NCBI RefSeq assembly: GCF_001905825.1
Contig: NZ_LIVV01000001.1
Location: 661,299 to 725,298, forward strand
Direction: 5' to 3'
Length of the DNA stretch: 64,000 bases
From: Streptomyces sp. CB02009
GTDB taxonomy: Bacteria; Actinomycetota; Actinomycetes; Streptomycetales; Streptomycetaceae
The notes beneath the pieces are model-generated. The model ran no database searches. It worked only from the letters and a program-made list of their open reading frames with translations, and was not told the DNA's origin. The translations under genes were made by a program, and so were the position numbers. The stretch's first letter is position 1. Each line of letters starts with the position of its first letter. Shown piece after piece: positions 27,894 through 35,683 of this stretch.

Positions 27894-29387
27894 TCAGGGG
27901 GTCGCGTCCGCGGGCGGGGAGCCGTCCTGGGGCGTCGACTTCGCCGAGAGCGGCGTCGCGATGTCCTCCAGCGACCGGCCCTCCGCCGCTACGGCGAAGA
28001 ACAGGGCGACCAGACCCGCGAGGACCATGAGGGCGGCGCCGACGCAGAAGGCGATGACGGCGTCCCCGACGACCCCGCTCTCCGTCAGTTCGGCGAAGAG
28101 CAGCGGGCCGGAGATGCCGCCGGCCGCCGTTCCGATCGCGTAGAAGAACGCGATCGCCATCGCCCGTGTCTCCATGGGGAAGATCTCGCTGACGGTCAGA
28201 TAGGCGGAACTGGCGCCCGCGGAGGCGAAGAAGAGGACCACGCACCAGCAGGCGGTCATAGTCGTCGCGTCGAGGCTGCCGCGGTCGAAGAGCCACGCCG
28301 TGCCGAAGAGCAGCAGCCCCGACAGGATGTACGTTCCGGCGATCATCGTGCGCCGGCCGACGGTGTCGAAGAGACGGCCGAGCAGCAGCGGACCGAGGAA
28401 GTTGCCGAAGGCGATCACGGCGAAGTAGTAGCCCGTGCTGCCGGTCGGGACGTCGAAGAACTTCACCAGGATGGAGCCGAAGCCGAAGGTGATGGCGTTG
28501 TAGAGGAACGCCTGCCCGATGAACAGGGAGAAGCCGAGGACCGCCCGCTTCGGGTAGGAGCGGAAGAGCGTACGGGCGATCTCGACGAAGCCGATGGAGC
28601 GGCGCTGCTCGATGGTGATCGACCGGTCCGGCTCCGGGAGCCGGGTGTGCTTCTCCTCCTCCACCCGCTGCTCCACCTCGGCCACGAGTTCCTCCGCGCC
28701 CTCCGACCGGCCGTGGATGAGCATCCACCGGGGGCTCTCGGGTACGTGCCGCCGGACGAGCAGGATCACGAGGCCGAGCACGACACCGAGCCCGAAGGTC
28801 AGCCGCCAGCCCACGTCGATCGCGAAGATGTCGGTGTCCAGCGCCACGACCGAGAGCAGGGCGCCGCCGACGGCGCCCAGCCAGTAGCTGCCGTTGATGA
28901 CGAGGTCGACCCGGCCCCGGTACTTGCTCGGGATGAGTTCGTCGATGGCGGAGTTGATGGCCGCGTACTCGCCGCCGATGCCGAATCCGGTGAGGAAGCG
29001 GAAGAGGAAGAACCACCACACGGAGAACGACAGCGCGGTCATCGCCGTCGCCGCCAGATAGACCGCGAGGGTGATCAGGAACAGCTTCTTCCGTCCGTAG
29101 CGGTCGGTGAGCCACCCGAAGAACAGGGCGCCCGAGCAGGCGCCCGCCACGTACAGCGCCGCGGCCGTGCCGGTGACCTGCGCGTCCGTGATGGGCAGTC
29201 CGCTGCCCTCCTCCGAGAGGCGGCCGGCCATGCTGCCGACGATGGTCACCTCGAGGCCGTCCAGGATCCACACGGTGCCGAGGCCGATCACGATCATCCA
29301 GTGCCATCGCGACCACGGCAGCCGGTCGAGCCGGGCCGGGACCTTCGTCGTGACGGTGCCGATCACCACATCGTCAGGGGGAGGCAT
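27894..29387 (-). CDS. MFS transporter (sugar/metabolite:proton symporter type)
   Basis: 497 residues with 12 predicted membrane helices. The DRYGRKK loop after helix 2, RFLTGFGIGGEYAAINSAIDELIP and the sixth-helix/loop PESPRWML are hallmarks of the sugar and organic-acid MFS branch; DTVGRRTMI repeats the first motif in the second half. Likely an importer of a sugar or organic acid; substrate unknown. AAGGAG lies 8 bases before the ATG at 29387. The translation start region is imperfectly duplicated just upstream. It converges on the acyl-CoA synthetase gene 37 bases away. Confidence 0.9.
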   Translation of the reverse strand: MPPPDDVVIGTVTTKVPARLDRLPWSRWHWMIVIGLGTVWILDGLEVTIVGSMAGRLSEEGSGLPITDAQVTGTAAALYVAGACSGALFFGWLTDRYGRKKLFLITLAVYLAATAMTALSFSVWWFFLFRFLTGFGIGGEYAAINSAIDELIPSKYRGRVDLVINGSYWLGAVGGALLSVVALDTDIFAIDVGWRLTFGLGVVLGLVILLVRRHVPESPRWMLIHGRSEGAEELVAEVEQRVEEEKHTRLPEPDRSITIEQRRSIGFVEIARTLFRSYPKRAVLGFSLFIGQAFLYNAITFGFGSILVKFFDVPTGSTGYYFAVIAFGNFLGPLLLGRLFDTVGRRTMIAGTYILSGLLLFGTAWLFDRGSLDATTMTACWCVVLFFASAGASSAYLTVSEIFPMETRAMAIAFFYAIGTAAGGISGPLLFAELTESGVVGDAVIAFCVGAALMVLAGLVALFFAVAAEGRSLEDIATPLSAKSTPQDGSPPADATP

Positions 29388-29432
29388 GACACGGCTCCTT
29401 GTCGTCGGGGGGCATGACACCGCTTCTTGCCG
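29383..29432. repeat. Duplicated translation-start region of the MFS gene
   Basis: GGCATGACACGGCTCCTTGT and GGCATGACACCGCTTCTTGC lie 28 bases apart (from 29383 and 29411). On the minus strand each gives a purine-rich site, 8-base spacer and ATG; the upstream copy is out of frame. Confidence 0.75.
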
Positions 29433-29641
29433 CTGGGCGTCGAGCGCAACCGTGCCAGGCTGTCCCACCCGGTGCCGCCGCACGGACGCGGACACGGCCT
29501 CCGGCCCGCGAACCCGCCACCTGGCCGTCACCCGACCGGGCCCGCGGCCCGCAGAGAGGCCCCCTCTAGACTTCGTGCGCGAGGAGGTCTCCCACGGTGA
29601 CCGCCTTCCCCATACGGCACGGAACTGAGAGGGACAACACG

Positions 29642-30346
29642 ATGGCGGGCCGCGATCCCTTCGTACTGGACGACCCCGTGGGCGAGTCCCTCAGGGGACG
29701 CCACGCCCCACTGGCCCGCAGCGTCGGCAAGGCCGTCACCTATCTGCCGGACGTCTCGACCTTCGCCGCCGTGTCCACCGACCCGGATCCGGCGAAGTGG
29801 GACGACCTCACCGCACTCCTCGGCCGGGGTGCCTTCGCCGACATGTTCAGCTGCCCGGTGCTCCCGCCGTCGGACTGGGAGCCGGTCTTCGTCCTGGAGG
29901 GCCGCCAGATGGTCCGGCCGGGCGACGGCGCGTCAGGACGCCCGGACGACGCGGCGGACGACGGCGTGGTCGAACTGGGCGCGGACAGCCTGCCCGAGAT
30001 GCTGGACCTGGTCGAACGCACCCGGCCCGGGCCGTTCTGGTCCAGGACCCCGGAACTCGGCACCTACCTCGGCATCCGGGAGAAGGGCGTCCTGGTCGCC
30101 ATGGCCGGAGAGCGGCTCCGTCCTCCGGGATGGACCGAGATCAGCGCGGTCTGCACCGCGCCCGAGGCGCGCGGGCAGGGCCACGCCGCCCGCCTGGTCG
30201 GCGCGCTCGCGGCACGCATCGAGGCGCGGGGCGAAGGGGCCTTCCTCCACGTGGCCGAGGCGAACGCCGGGGCCCGCGCCCTCTACGAGAAGCTCGGCTT
30301 CGTGACGCGCAGGCAGGTGACCTTCCGCGGCTTCCGCACGCCGTAG
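29642..30346 (+). CDS. GNAT-family N-acetyltransferase
   Basis: 234 residues from the ATG at 29642, which follows GAGAGGG by 8 bases; an in-frame GTG at 29597 with GAGGAGG would add 15 residues and cannot be excluded. The C-terminal half is a GNAT fold of the FR47-like branch: ISAVCTAPEARGQGHAARLV carries the acetyl-CoA pyrophosphate loop (RGQGHA), and ANAGARALYEKLGFVTRRQV closes it. The N-terminal 100 residues are a family-specific extension (FVLDDPVGESLRGRHAPLAR). It transfers an acetyl group to an unknown amine. The promoter region follows the duplicated MFS start. Confidence 0.88.
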   Translation: MAGRDPFVLDDPVGESLRGRHAPLARSVGKAVTYLPDVSTFAAVSTDPDPAKWDDLTALLGRGAFADMFSCPVLPPSDWEPVFVLEGRQMVRPGDGASGRPDDAADDGVVELGADSLPEMLDLVERTRPGPFWSRTPELGTYLGIREKGVLVAMAGERLRPPGWTEISAVCTAPEARGQGHAARLVGALAARIEARGEGAFLHVAEANAGARALYEKLGFVTRRQVTFRGFRTP

Positions 30347-30353
30347 GGACCGA

Positions 30354-30387
30354 GGCCCGCGAGGAGGGCGGGGCGGGGGTGCGGGCC
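30354..30387. terminator. Possible bidirectional terminator
   Basis: GGCCCGC and GCGGGCC pair across a 20-base loop between the convergent GNAT and nitroreductase-hemerythrin genes. The long loop makes this weak. Confidence 0.35.
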
Positions 30388-30397
30388 GCCGCCGGGG

Positions 30398-31366
30398 CTA
30401 GGTTCGGGGCTCGGGCCGGGACCGCGTGAGGGCCGGGACCAGCTGGGCCTCCTCGTAGGTGAAGTGCTCCTCCAGCCGGGTGGCCAGCCGGTCCACCTCG
30501 GCACGGAGGGTCGCGGGTGCGGCCCCCGAGGTGAGGAGCGCCTCCAGTTCCTCCACCGTGCGGGCGACCACCTTGTGCTCCTCGCGCATCCGGTCCAGCG
30601 AGTCGGACAGCTCCGGGAACTCGCGCTCCAAGAGGTCGAAGGCGCTGTCCTCGTTGTGGTGGTGGGCGTGCAGCGCGCCGCAGAACGTCAGGCAGTGGCG
30701 GGCGAGCTGACCGCCGAGCGTCGGGGTGCCCCGTACCACGGTGTCGGCCGTGGCCGCCGATCCTGCAGGGCCCGTCGCCTCTGCCGATCCCGCCTGGCCG
30801 GCGACATCCGCCGCGTCAGCCGGACCGGCCGTCTCCGACGCCGCGGAACCCAGCCCCTCGCGTAACGCCGTCAGCTCGGCGCGCAGTTCGGTGTGGACCT
30901 TGACCAGGTGGTCGGCGATCGCCCGGTGCCGCGCCGGGTCCCCGAGGTCGACCGGGTGCAGGGCGACGACCGGGATGAGCCGGTCCGTGGCCGCCTGATA
31001 GGCCGCGAACCCCGGGTCGCGTTCCGCCTGTTCCGCGTACAGCCGGTCCCGCTCCTCGCCCTCCGTCACCACCGCCGTCGCCCCGAAGCGCTCGACGGTC
31101 CCCTCCGGGGTGCCGAGTTCGACGGTCACGTACGGGTCGGCGCTGAGGTTGTGGAACCAGGCGGGGTGCTTCGGGCCGCCGGCGTTGGAGGCGAAGACGA
31201 GCAGCCGTGCCCCGTCGCGCACGTACACGGCGGGGTTGGTGTGCGCCCGCCCGCTGCGGGCGCCGGTCGTGGTGAGCAGGAGCAGGGACGCGCCCTCGAA
31301 CATCCCGCCCACCCGGCCGCCGTTGGCGCGGAACTCCTCGATGACCTGTCGGTTGAAATCGGGCAT
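30398..31366 (-). CDS. Deazaflavin-dependent nitroreductase fused to a hemerythrin domain
   Basis: 322 residues in two domains. Residues 1-145 match the F420/deazaflavin-dependent nitroreductase (Ddn) family: PDFNRQVIEEFRANGGRVGG, LLLTTTGARSGRAHTNPAVY, HPAWFHNLSADPYVTVE. An Ala/Gly/Thr linker (about 165-200) leads to a hemerythrin HHE domain (about 205-315), whose di-iron ligands are visible in CGALHAHHHNEDSAF, MREEHKVV and LEEHFTYEEAQLV. The first domain would reduce quinones or nitro compounds with F420H2; the second would bind oxygen, NO or iron. GGAAGG precedes the ATG. It is divergent from a MarR gene across 75 bases containing a perfect palindrome, so redox-responsive control is likely. 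Confidence 0.9.
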   Translation of the reverse strand: MPDFNRQVIEEFRANGGRVGGMFEGASLLLLTTTGARSGRAHTNPAVYVRDGARLLVFASNAGGPKHPAWFHNLSADPYVTVELGTPEGTVERFGATAVVTEGEERDRLYAEQAERDPGFAAYQAATDRLIPVVALHPVDLGDPARHRAIADHLVKVHTELRAELTALREGLGSAASETAGPADAADVAGQAGSAEATGPAGSAATADTVVRGTPTLGGQLARHCLTFCGALHAHHHNEDSAFDLLEREFPELSDSLDRMREEHKVVARTVEELEALLTSGAAPATLRAEVDRLATRLEEHFTYEEAQLVPALTRSRPEPRT

Positions 31367-31404
31367 GGCTGTGCCTTCCGGTAGCATCGATCCCGACGGA
31401 TCTA

Positions 31405-31421
31405 TTTGCTTTGAAAGCAAA
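31405..31421. promoter_or_regulatory. MarR-type operator palindrome
   Basis: TTTGCTTTGAAAGCAAA is a perfect 8-bp inverted repeat around one base, in the 75-bp divergent region between the nitroreductase-hemerythrin and MarR genes. Size, symmetry and position fit a MarR operator controlling both. Confidence 0.75.
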
Positions 31422-31441
31422 GCTAAAAGGGAGGGTGCACC

Positions 31442-31924
31442 GTGTCAACCGCACACGAGGGGGACGAGGCCGCCGCCGGGCCGGAACTCGACGAGGCGGT
31501 GCGGACGTTGCTGCTGCTCATGCCTCGCATGGTCTCGCGGGCGAAGCGGATCAGGATTCCCGAGGAACTGCAGACGCTCACGCTCGCGCCCCGCCATCTG
31601 TCCCTGCTCGCCTATCTCCTGTTCGACGGGTCGCTGAGCGTCAACGAACTCGCCGCCCGCCTGGAGATCGCCCCGACGACCGTGAGCCTCATGGTGGGGG
31701 ACCTGGCGAAGAAGGGCGTACTGGAGCGGGTCGAGGACCCCGCCGACCGCAGGCGCAAGATCGTCTCCATCGCGCCGGCGCACGCCGCCGCCATCGACGG
31801 CTGGCTCGGCCGCAGCGCCGATGCCTGGCGCTCCGCCCTCGCCCCGCTCGACGCGGCGCAGCGGCGGATGTTCCTCGAGACCCTCACCGCGTACGAGCGC
31901 GGCCTCAGCGACCCCTTGGATTGA
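31442..31924 (+). CDS. MarR-family transcriptional regulator
   Basis: 160 residues. The winged helix is clear: LTLAPRHLSLLAYLLFDGSLSVNELAARLE, then IAPTTVSLMVGDLAKKGVLE and the wing DPADRRRKIV. MarR dimers bind short palindromes and are released by phenolic or oxidising ligands. The divergent gene encodes the nitroreductase-hemerythrin fusion, and the palindrome between them is the likely site, giving autoregulation. No cysteine is present, so direct thiol sensing is unlikely. GGGAGG lies 7 bases before the GTG start. chaA begins 41 bases downstream in the same direction and might be cotranscribed. Confidence 0.92.
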   Translation: MSTAHEGDEAAAGPELDEAVRTLLLLMPRMVSRAKRIRIPEELQTLTLAPRHLSLLAYLLFDGSLSVNELAARLEIAPTTVSLMVGDLAKKGVLERVEDPADRRRKIVSIAPAHAAAIDGWLGRSADAWRSALAPLDAAQRRMFLETLTAYERGLSDPLD

Positions 31925-31965
31925 CCGAACCGGGCGAAAGCCCCCTTTGTGGCAGGATGCGGATC

Positions 31966-33063
31966 ATGAGTTCGAGCACGGCGTCATTGACACGACAGTG
32001 GACCACCTGGGGGCCGGTGGTGGCGGCGCTTGCGCTTGTCGCGGCCTGGGGTCGCGATCTGCCGGGATTCGCCGTCGGGTTCATCGCGCTCTGCCTGATC
32101 GCGGCCGTCCTCGCGGCGGTCCACCACGCCGAGGTCATCGCCCACCGGGTGGGTGAACCGTACGGCTCCCTCGTCCTCGCCGTGGCCGTCACCGTCATCG
32201 AGGTCGGACTCATCGTCTCGCTCATGGTGGGAGGCGGCGAGAAGACCTCGACCTACGCACGCGACACCGTGTTCGCCGCCGTCATGATCACCTGCAACGG
32301 CATCGTGGGCCTCTCCCTCCTCGTCGGCGCGCTCCGCAACCGGGTCGCTGTCTTCAACGCCGAGGGCTCCGGCGGCGCGCTCGCCACCGTCTGCACCCTG
32401 GCCACGATGACGCTGGTCCTGCCGACCTTCACCACCAGCCACCCGGGCCCCGAGTTCTCCGGCGTCCAGCTCGCCTTCGCCGCCGTCGCCTCCCTCGGCC
32501 TGTACGGCGTGTTCGTCGGTGTCCAGACCGTCCGGCACCGGGACTACTTCCTCCCCGTACCGCGTCCCGGCCAGGAGTCGGAGGACGAGCACGCGGACCC
32601 GCCGACCCGGCGCGACGCCTGGACCAGCCTCGGACTCCTCGTGGTCGCCCTCGTCGCCGTCGTCGGCAACGCCAAGCTGATCTCCCCGACCATCGAGGAC
32701 GGCGTCCAGTCGGCGGGCCTCCCCAAGGCGGTCGTCGGTGTCGTCATCGCCCTGATGGTGCTGCTGCCCGAGACGCTCGCCGCCGTCCGCGCGGCCCGCA
32801 GAGACCGCGTCCAGACCAGCCTCAACCTCGCCTACGGCTCCGCGATCGCCAGCATCGGCCTGACGATTCCGGCGATCGCGCTCGCCTCGATCTGGCTGTC
32901 CGGGCCCCTGGTCCTCGGTCTCGGCCCGCTCCACATGGTCCTGCTCGTCCTCACCGGCGTGGTGAGTGCCCTGACCGTGGTGCCCGGACGGGCCACGCTC
33001 CTCCAGGGCGGCGTCCATCTCGCGATCTTCGCCGCCTTCGTGTTCCTGTCGTTCAGCCCCTGA
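31966..33063 (+). CDS. chaA: Calcium/sodium:proton antiporter ChaA
   Basis: 365 residues, same length as E. coli ChaA (366), with about 11 membrane helices in two homologous halves. Each half has an ion-binding alpha-repeat: VAVTVIEVGLIVSLMV (acidic residue in the first) and ALMVLLPETLAAVRAARRDR (the Pro-Glu-Thr motif in the second). Cation/proton exchange removes sodium, potassium or calcium at alkaline pH. The central loop (about 205-222) is acidic and charged. The ATG at 31966 is preceded by GCAGGA; an in-frame ATG at 31957 is possible. It converges with the penicillin-acylase-like gene, with a hairpin between them. Confidence 0.92.
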   Translation: MSSSTASLTRQWTTWGPVVAALALVAAWGRDLPGFAVGFIALCLIAAVLAAVHHAEVIAHRVGEPYGSLVLAVAVTVIEVGLIVSLMVGGGEKTSTYARDTVFAAVMITCNGIVGLSLLVGALRNRVAVFNAEGSGGALATVCTLATMTLVLPTFTTSHPGPEFSGVQLAFAAVASLGLYGVFVGVQTVRHRDYFLPVPRPGQESEDEHADPPTRRDAWTSLGLLVVALVAVVGNAKLISPTIEDGVQSAGLPKAVVGVVIALMVLLPETLAAVRAARRDRVQTSLNLAYGSAIASIGLTIPAIALASIWLSGPLVLGLGPLHMVLLVLTGVVSALTVVPGRATLLQGGVHLAIFAAFVFLSFSP

Positions 33064-33069
33064 CGGGCC

Positions 33070-33087
33070 CCGCGCCGGGCGGCGCGG
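33070..33087. terminator. Bidirectional terminator hairpin
   Basis: CCGCGCC and GGCGCGG pair across a 4-base loop in the 30-base gap between convergent chaA and the acylase gene. Confidence 0.6.
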
Positions 33088-33093
33088 AACCGT

Positions 33094-35526
33094 TCAGCCC
33101 CTGGCGACCACCACCCGCAGCGCCGGCGAGCGCAGGATGTCCTTCTCGCAGAACCGGGAGGTCACCCAGCGCTCGCCCGCGTACAGCCGGGTCTGGTCGC
33201 TGAAGTGCGGCGACACCGGGTTCGAGGACTGGGAGTACGAGAGCAGGGTGCGGGCCACCGGGCACCGGCCGCCGTCCCAGCCCACCGCCTGGACATGGCT
33301 GGTCCCGTGCGCGACCTCGGTGTAGCCGCCGCCCGCCGGGTTCCACACCGACTCCGTCTTGTTCCAGATCCCCAGGGCCTCGGTGCCGCCGCTCACCGGG
33401 ATCCGTTCCCCGTTCCGCACCACGAACTGGTGCGCGCCGAGCGGTGCGTCCAGCGGGATGCCCGCCGCCCGCAGCTCCGCCACCGCGTCCGTGAGGGCCT
33501 TCGTGAAGCCCGGTGCCGCCGTGTTCAGGGTGTGCGGGGTGCGGACCGGGTCCGCCGCCGAGAACGGCACCGTCCACTGCTGGGCCGACGGCACCGCCGC
33601 CGTGAACCTCCGCCAGAAGCGGTCGAAGAGCAGTGCGCCCCTGCTGTCCGTGTCCACCGTCCGGTCCCAGGCACCGATCACCCGGCACGCCTCGGGATCG
33701 TCCGGCAGCGCCGTCCCGCAGGCCCGTGCCGCGTCGGCCGCCGCCAGATCACCGGCCGGAGCGCGGTTGGCGAACTGCTGCCGCTGCAGGTCGGGCACCG
33801 TCAGACCGCCGCGCGCCGCCATCGCCGCCACGTCCTCGACGCCCCCGCGGGTGCGCAGCGAGCGCTGCGTGGCGGTCGTGCCGAAGATCCGCTCGTAGCC
33901 GGTCAGCGGCCGGTCGGCGTTGGTCAGCCAGGCGCTGTCGTTGGAGTTCGCCACGTACGGCGTGTCCCGCAGCACCGGCATCCTCGACGGTCCGAAGACG
34001 CCCGGCTGCACCGCGTCCGGGTCGGAGCCGAGCGCGCAGTCCGACCGCGAGCCGTCGAGCACCGCCACCCCCGACGCGGGGTAGGTGGCCCGGCCGAGCG
34101 GCGTGGAGCAGCGCGCCGCGAGCTCGTCGGTGATCCGGGGCAGCACCTGCGCCTGGCTGAAGTAGGAGTGGCCCGACGAGTCCGCCGCGACCGTGTTGAC
34201 CCAGGGCAGCCCCTGGGTGCGTCGCAGGGCCTCGGCGATGTCCCGGGTGGAGCGGGCCCTGCCGAAACCGAGCGCCGTGTCGGAGCCGCGCAGGTTGCTC
34301 GCGTTGGGGTCGTTGAGCGCGTACGCCGTGCTCGCCGTCCACGGCAGCGGCAGCTGCGCGCCGAGACCGCCGACGACGGGGCCGTACCGGGTCCACCACT
34401 GGGTCCGGGTGACCGGGGCGCCGCCCTTGACCGGGACGGTCACCCGGCGCTGCGTCATCCGCTCAGGCCGGCCGTCCACCAGGTACGAGGTCGGGTCGCC
34501 CGGGGCGAGCGCCAGCTGGTGCAGGTTGAGCGGTACACCGGTGGCGACGGTGTGGCTCCAGGCCACCTTGTCGTTGAAGCCGATGTTCACGACGGTCGTC
34601 CCGAGGAGCGAGGCGCCCGAGACGTTCAGCTCTCCGGGGATGGTCTGCTGCGACTGCCAGAACCGGCGGCCGCCCTGCCAGGGGTAGTGCGGGTTGCCCA
34701 GGAGCAGGCCGCGCCCGTTCGCCGTGGCGGCCCCCGAGAAGGCGACGGCGTTGGAGCCCATCGTGGCGTTCTCGGCGGCGAACAGCTCCCGCGCGGCCTC
34801 GGCGGCCCGCTCGGGATCGGGCGTCTGCGCGGAGGCGTCGGAGGTCGGGACGGGCGTCCGCCCGCCCCTGCCGGTCCCGAGGCCGGTGGGAGCGGCCGGC
34901 GGCCGGGCGGCGGTGATGCCGTCGACGGCGCGGCCCTGGCCGCCGAGCACCGAGACGGCGAAACCGCGCCGGGCCACGTCGAGGGCCGACACCGGGCGGA
35001 CCCAGTCGGCCTTCGCGCAGGCGGGATCCGTGACGCGGTTCTTCCGCAGCCAGGCGTTGTACCCGGCGGCCCAGCCGCGCATGAGCTCCTTGAGATCGCG
35101 GCTCGGACCGGCCGGCGCGGGGGTGGCGAGCAGCGCCTCGACGGTTCCGGCGTCGCGCACCCCGCGGAAGTACAGGTCGCTGGAGAGGTTCGTGGAGGCG
35201 GAGGACAGCGAGCCGTCCGGGGCGGCGTCCGGGCCGAAGTACCGCGACCGCTGCCCGTTCACCGTCAGGAAGCCGTCCGCGAGCACGCAGATCTGGTCGG
35301 CGGCCTGGGCCCAGCCCGTTCCAAAGCCGAGGTTCGCGTAGTCCTTGGCCACGATGTGCGGGATGCCGTACTCGGTGTACCGGATGACCGCGGAAAGGCC
35401 CCGGTCGGACGGGTGGTGGCCCCGGCTCCCGGAGTCGGCGGCCGCCGCGCCGGGCAGCGTGGCGGTGACGACGGCGAAGGCGGACGCCGTGAGCGCGAGG
35501 TGTTTCAGGCGGGTACGGAGGTGCAA
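33094..35526 (-). CDS. Secreted penicillin-acylase-family amidohydrolase (AHL/lipopeptide acylase type)
   Basis: 810 residues, an Ntn-hydrolase precursor. A signal peptide (KHLALTASAFAVVTATLPGA followed by AAA) gives export. The alpha part has RYTEYGIPHIVAKDYANLGFG and GWAQAADQICVL. The autocleavage site is Gly257-Ser258 in ATMGSNAVAF, where Ser258 becomes the N-terminal nucleophile, followed by GNPHYPWQG. The 50 residues before it are low-complexity, as in the excised spacer of this family. Length and wording match Streptomyces acylases of the AhlM type (acyl-homoserine lactone or cyclic lipopeptide deacylation). The start is TTG at 35526, just after GGGAGGAAC; an ATG at 35568 lacks a good site and would break the signal. 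Confidence 0.9.
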   Translation of the reverse strand: MHLRTRLKHLALTASAFAVVTATLPGAAAADSGSRGHHPSDRGLSAVIRYTEYGIPHIVAKDYANLGFGTGWAQAADQICVLADGFLTVNGQRSRYFGPDAAPDGSLSSASTNLSSDLYFRGVRDAGTVEALLATPAPAGPSRDLKELMRGWAAGYNAWLRKNRVTDPACAKADWVRPVSALDVARRGFAVSVLGGQGRAVDGITAARPPAAPTGLGTGRGGRTPVPTSDASAQTPDPERAAEAARELFAAENATMGSNAVAFSGAATANGRGLLLGNPHYPWQGGRRFWQSQQTIPGELNVSGASLLGTTVVNIGFNDKVAWSHTVATGVPLNLHQLALAPGDPTSYLVDGRPERMTQRRVTVPVKGGAPVTRTQWWTRYGPVVGGLGAQLPLPWTASTAYALNDPNASNLRGSDTALGFGRARSTRDIAEALRRTQGLPWVNTVAADSSGHSYFSQAQVLPRITDELAARCSTPLGRATYPASGVAVLDGSRSDCALGSDPDAVQPGVFGPSRMPVLRDTPYVANSNDSAWLTNADRPLTGYERIFGTTATQRSLRTRGGVEDVAAMAARGGLTVPDLQRQQFANRAPAGDLAAADAARACGTALPDDPEACRVIGAWDRTVDTDSRGALLFDRFWRRFTAAVPSAQQWTVPFSAADPVRTPHTLNTAAPGFTKALTDAVAELRAAGIPLDAPLGAHQFVVRNGERIPVSGGTEALGIWNKTESVWNPAGGGYTEVAHGTSHVQAVGWDGGRCPVARTLLSYSQSSNPVSPHFSDQTRLYAGERWVTSRFCEKDILRSPALRVVVARG

Positions 35527-35683
35527 GGTTCCTCCCAACGGACGGATGGGCACTGCGGGTTGGACCATGCACGCAGCCGCGCGCCGCTGTGTCAACATCC
35601 CGTTCGGTATCCGAGGTCCGGCCCTGTCCGGCGCGCCCGCACGGTACTTGACCTTCCGCCCGGTGCGCGCGGAGGATCACCGC

